NCBI GenBank assembly: GCA_004144935.1
Contig: SDZP01000046.1
Span: forward strand, 1 to 15,363
Source of the DNA: Caulobacteraceae bacterium
Lineage (GTDB): Bacteria > Pseudomonadota > Alphaproteobacteria > Caulobacterales > Caulobacteraceae
Direction of reading: 5' to 3'
DNA length: 15,363 nucleotides
Below are positions 13,724-15,363 of the stretch, piece by piece; the stretch's first letter is position 1, and the number at the start of each line of letters is the position of its first letter. The notes beneath the pieces were generated by a model. The model had not been told where the DNA came from, did no database searches, and saw nothing but the letters and a program-made list of their open reading frames with translations. The translations under genes and the position numbers were made by a program.

Positions 13724-14562
13724 CCCATCCCGCTCTGCAGCCCGGCCACACCGCCGTCATCACCGGCGCCGCCGACGGCATCGGCCTGGCCGCGGCGCGT
13801 CGCTACCTGGCGCTGGGCCTGAACGTCGTGCTGGCCGACATCGACGCCGAGAAACTGCTGGCCGCGGTCGCCGGCCTGAACGCGGGCGACCGCGCCATGG
13901 CCGTGCCGACCGACGTCTCCAACCCACGCGCCGTCGAGGCCCTGCGCGATGCGACGATTGCCCAGTACGGCGTCGTGCATGTGCTGATGAACAACGCCGG
14001 CATCGGCGGCGGCGGTTCGGCCATCGAGCGGCCGGATCGCTGGCGGGCGCTGATCGAGGTCAACCTGTTCGGGGGGATCAACGGGGTGCAGGCGTTTGGG
14101 CAGGCGATGATCGATGGCGGCCAGCCGGGTCTGATCATCAACACCGGCTCCAAGCAGGGCATCACCACCCCGCCGGGCGACACCGCCTACAACGTCACCA
14201 AGGCCGGGGTGAAGGTGCTGACCGAGGGGCTGCAGCACACGCTGCGCAACACACCGGGTTGCCAGGTCAGCGCCCACCTGCTCGTGCCGGGCTATACCTT
14301 CACGGGCATGACCGGCGGGGGCAGGGCGGAGAAGCCGGCCGCCGCCTGGACGGCCGACCAGGTGATCGACTACTTGATCGCCAACCTCGAGGCCGGCGTC
14401 TTCTACGTCATCTGTCCGGACAACGACGTCGACGAGGCCCTCGACGCCGCGCGCATCCGCTGGGCCGCCGAGGACGTTGCCGCCCGGCGTCCGCCGCTCA
14501 GCCGCTGGCATCCCGACTACAAGGCGGCCTTCGAGGCCTACGTGCGCGAGCAGGGGTCGTGA
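13720..14562 (+). CDS. Short-chain dehydrogenase/reductase (SDR)
   Basis: 280 residues, cytosolic Rossmann-fold oxidoreductase. The dinucleotide motif TGAADGIG is at 15-22, with Asp40 at the end of the second strand (VLAD), which favours NAD over NADP. NNAG is at 91-94, and the catalytic set is Asn115 (NLFGGINGV region), Ser144 in NTGSKQG, Tyr157 and Lys161 in AYNVTK. The substrate loop (VPGYTFTGMTGGG) and the long C-terminal tail rich in Asp/Glu and Trp (FYVICPDNDVD to WHPDYKAAFEAY) resemble classical SDRs of unassigned substrate. It starts at an ATG overlapping the dapF stop (ATGA) and its TGA overlaps the mtaB GTG, so all three are coupled. Nothing in the sequence ties its chemistry to lysine or tRNA metabolism. 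Confidence 0.9.
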   Translation: MTHPALQPGHTAVITGAADGIGLAAARRYLALGLNVVLADIDAEKLLAAVAGLNAGDRAMAVPTDVSNPRAVEALRDATIAQYGVVHVLMNNAGIGGGGSAIERPDRWRALIEVNLFGGINGVQAFGQAMIDGGQPGLIINTGSKQGITTPPGDTAYNVTKAGVKVLTEGLQHTLRNTPGCQVSAHLLVPGYTFTGMTGGGRAEKPAAAWTADQVIDYLIANLEAGVFYVICPDNDVDEALDAARIRWAAEDVAARRPPLSRWHPDYKAAFEAYVREQGS

Positions 14563-15363
14563 GCGAAGAGGTCATGGAGGCTCCGCTGGTGGCGGAAACC
14601 GAGGCCGGGACGCGGGTCGTCACCTTCGGCTGCCGGCTGAACGCCTATGAGTCCGAGCAGATTCGCGCCCGGGCGGAGGCCGACGGGGTCACCGGGGCCA
14701 TCGTCTTCAACACCTGCGCGGTCACAGGCGAAGCCGTCCGCCAGGCCCGCCAGGCGATCCGCAAGGCCCGCCGCGAGAATCCGAACGCCCGCATCGTCGT
14801 CACCGGCTGCGCGGCGCAGATCGATCCGGCCGGCTTCGCGGCTATGGACGAGATCGACCTGGTGCTCGGCAACGCCGAGAAGGCCGCGCCGGGCGCGCTT
14901 CTGCCGCAGCCGGAACTGGGCCGGGTGCGGGTCAACGATATCATGAGCGTTCGCGAGACCGCCGCCCATCTGAGCGACGGCCTGCGCGACCGGGCCCGGG
15001 CTTATGTCGAGATCCAGAACGGCTGCGACCACCGCTGCACCTTCTGCATCATCCCCTACGGGCGGGGAAACAGCCGCTCCGCGCCGGCCGGGGAGATCGT
15101 GACGCGGATCGGCCGGCTGGCCGCCGAGGGCTGGAACGAGGTGGTGCTGACCGGCGTCGACCTGACCAGCTGGGGCGCCGACCTGCCCGGCCAGCCGACC
15201 CTGGGCCAGCTGGTCGCCCGCATCCTGAAGCTTGTCCCCGGCCTGCCGCGCCTGCGCCTGTCCAGCATCGACGCCGCGGAGATCGATCCGGACCTGATGC
15301 GGGTGCTGGCGACGGAGACGCGGCTGGTTCCCTACCTGCACCTGTCGCTTCAGGCCGGCGACG
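14559..15363 (+). CDS. mtaB: tRNA t6A37 methylthiotransferase MtaB, 3' end beyond the window
   Basis: 268 residues are visible and open to the right edge. MtaB adds a methylthio group to N6-threonylcarbamoyladenosine at position 37 of tRNAs, using two [4Fe-4S] clusters. The N-terminal UPF0004 domain shows its three cysteines: Cys25 in TFGCRLNAYESE, Cys53 in FNTCAVT and Cys84 in VTGCAAQ. The radical-SAM motif follows as NGCDHRCTFCIIPYGRG with Cys156, Cys160 and Cys163. VLTGVDLTSWG, LRLSSIDAAEID and LHLSLQAGD are also MtaB-like; the RLNAYES and CAVT forms distinguish it from MiaB and RimO. The rest of the SAM domain and the TRAM domain lie outside. I chose the GTG at 14559 because it overlaps the preceding stop (GTGA); an in-frame ATG at 14574 is an equal alternative, each with a purine-rich but closely spaced ribosome-binding site. 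Confidence 0.92.
   Translation, partial: MSEEVMEAPLVAETEAGTRVVTFGCRLNAYESEQIRARAEADGVTGAIVFNTCAVTGEAVRQARQAIRKARRENPNARIVVTGCAAQIDPAGFAAMDEIDLVLGNAEKAAPGALLPQPELGRVRVNDIMSVRETAAHLSDGLRDRARAYVEIQNGCDHRCTFCIIPYGRGNSRSAPAGEIVTRIGRLAAEGWNEVVLTGVDLTSWGADLPGQPTLGQLVARILKLVPGLPRLRLSSIDAAEIDPDLMRVLATETRLVPYLHLSLQAGD

Noticed and set aside
13054..14511. 485-codon minus-strand open frame opposite dapF and the dehydrogenase
   Set aside because: Antisense shadow of two well-identified genes with no motifs of its own.

Overview
The window is GC-rich (roughly two thirds G+C) and reads as a chromosomal segment of an alphaproteobacterium, most likely of the order Caulobacterales (Caulobacter, Phenylobacterium or Brevundimonas type). 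That placement is inference. It rests on the codon use, the GTG/TTG starts, the dapF-to-mtaB order, the beta-propeller phytase paired with a TonB-dependent receptor, and the weak Shine-Dalgarno signals. The first ~245 bases do not belong with the rest. They encode, on the minus strand, the N-terminus of an MraY of actinobacterial type, joined abruptly to the C-terminal third of a proteobacterial M20 peptidase. I read this as a chimeric contig end.

Layout. 1-242: foreign mraY 5' end (-). 251-628: 3' end of an M20 peptidase (+). 629-776: regulatory region with four GAYATATC elements. 777-1666: PadR-family repressor and DUF2218 protein, a two-gene operon (+). 1671-1741: long imperfect hairpin between convergent genes. 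1744-2844: beta-propeller phytase lipoprotein (-), divergent from a TonB-dependent receptor at 2939-5230 (+), which is followed by a clear intrinsic terminator. 5296-9562: two tandem paralogous secreted S9 prolyl oligopeptidase-like enzymes (-), 4 bp apart. 9655-9897: small DUF3297 protein (-). 9937-11747: ada and an overlapping 2OG-Fe(II) oxygenase of the Oxygenase-NA type (-), an alkylation-damage repair unit. 11869-12666: six-helix potassium-channel-like protein ending in a zinc ribbon (-). 12685-12814: pair of inverted palindromic repeats (REPIN-like). 12881 to end: dapF, a short-chain dehydrogenase and the 5' part of mtaB (+), overlapping in translationally coupled fashion.

How the genes work together. 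The phytase and receptor plausibly form a phosphate-scavenging pair, with the receptor importing phytate or its breakdown products and the phytase hydrolysing inositol phosphates at the cell envelope. The two S9 enzymes look like periplasmic peptidases for proline-containing or other small peptides, so this part of the genome is biased towards scavenging polymers. Ada senses and removes methyl damage and should co-express the oxygenase. dapF (lysine/peptidoglycan precursor) and mtaB (tRNA ms2t6A37) are housekeeping.

I found no CRISPR array, tRNA, rRNA, transposase, phage gene or convincing new multi-gene system. The points most worth a second look are the chimeric left end, the multi-site PadR control region, the zinc-ribbon channel, the S9 gene pair, the REPIN-like element and some possible post-transcriptional signals.
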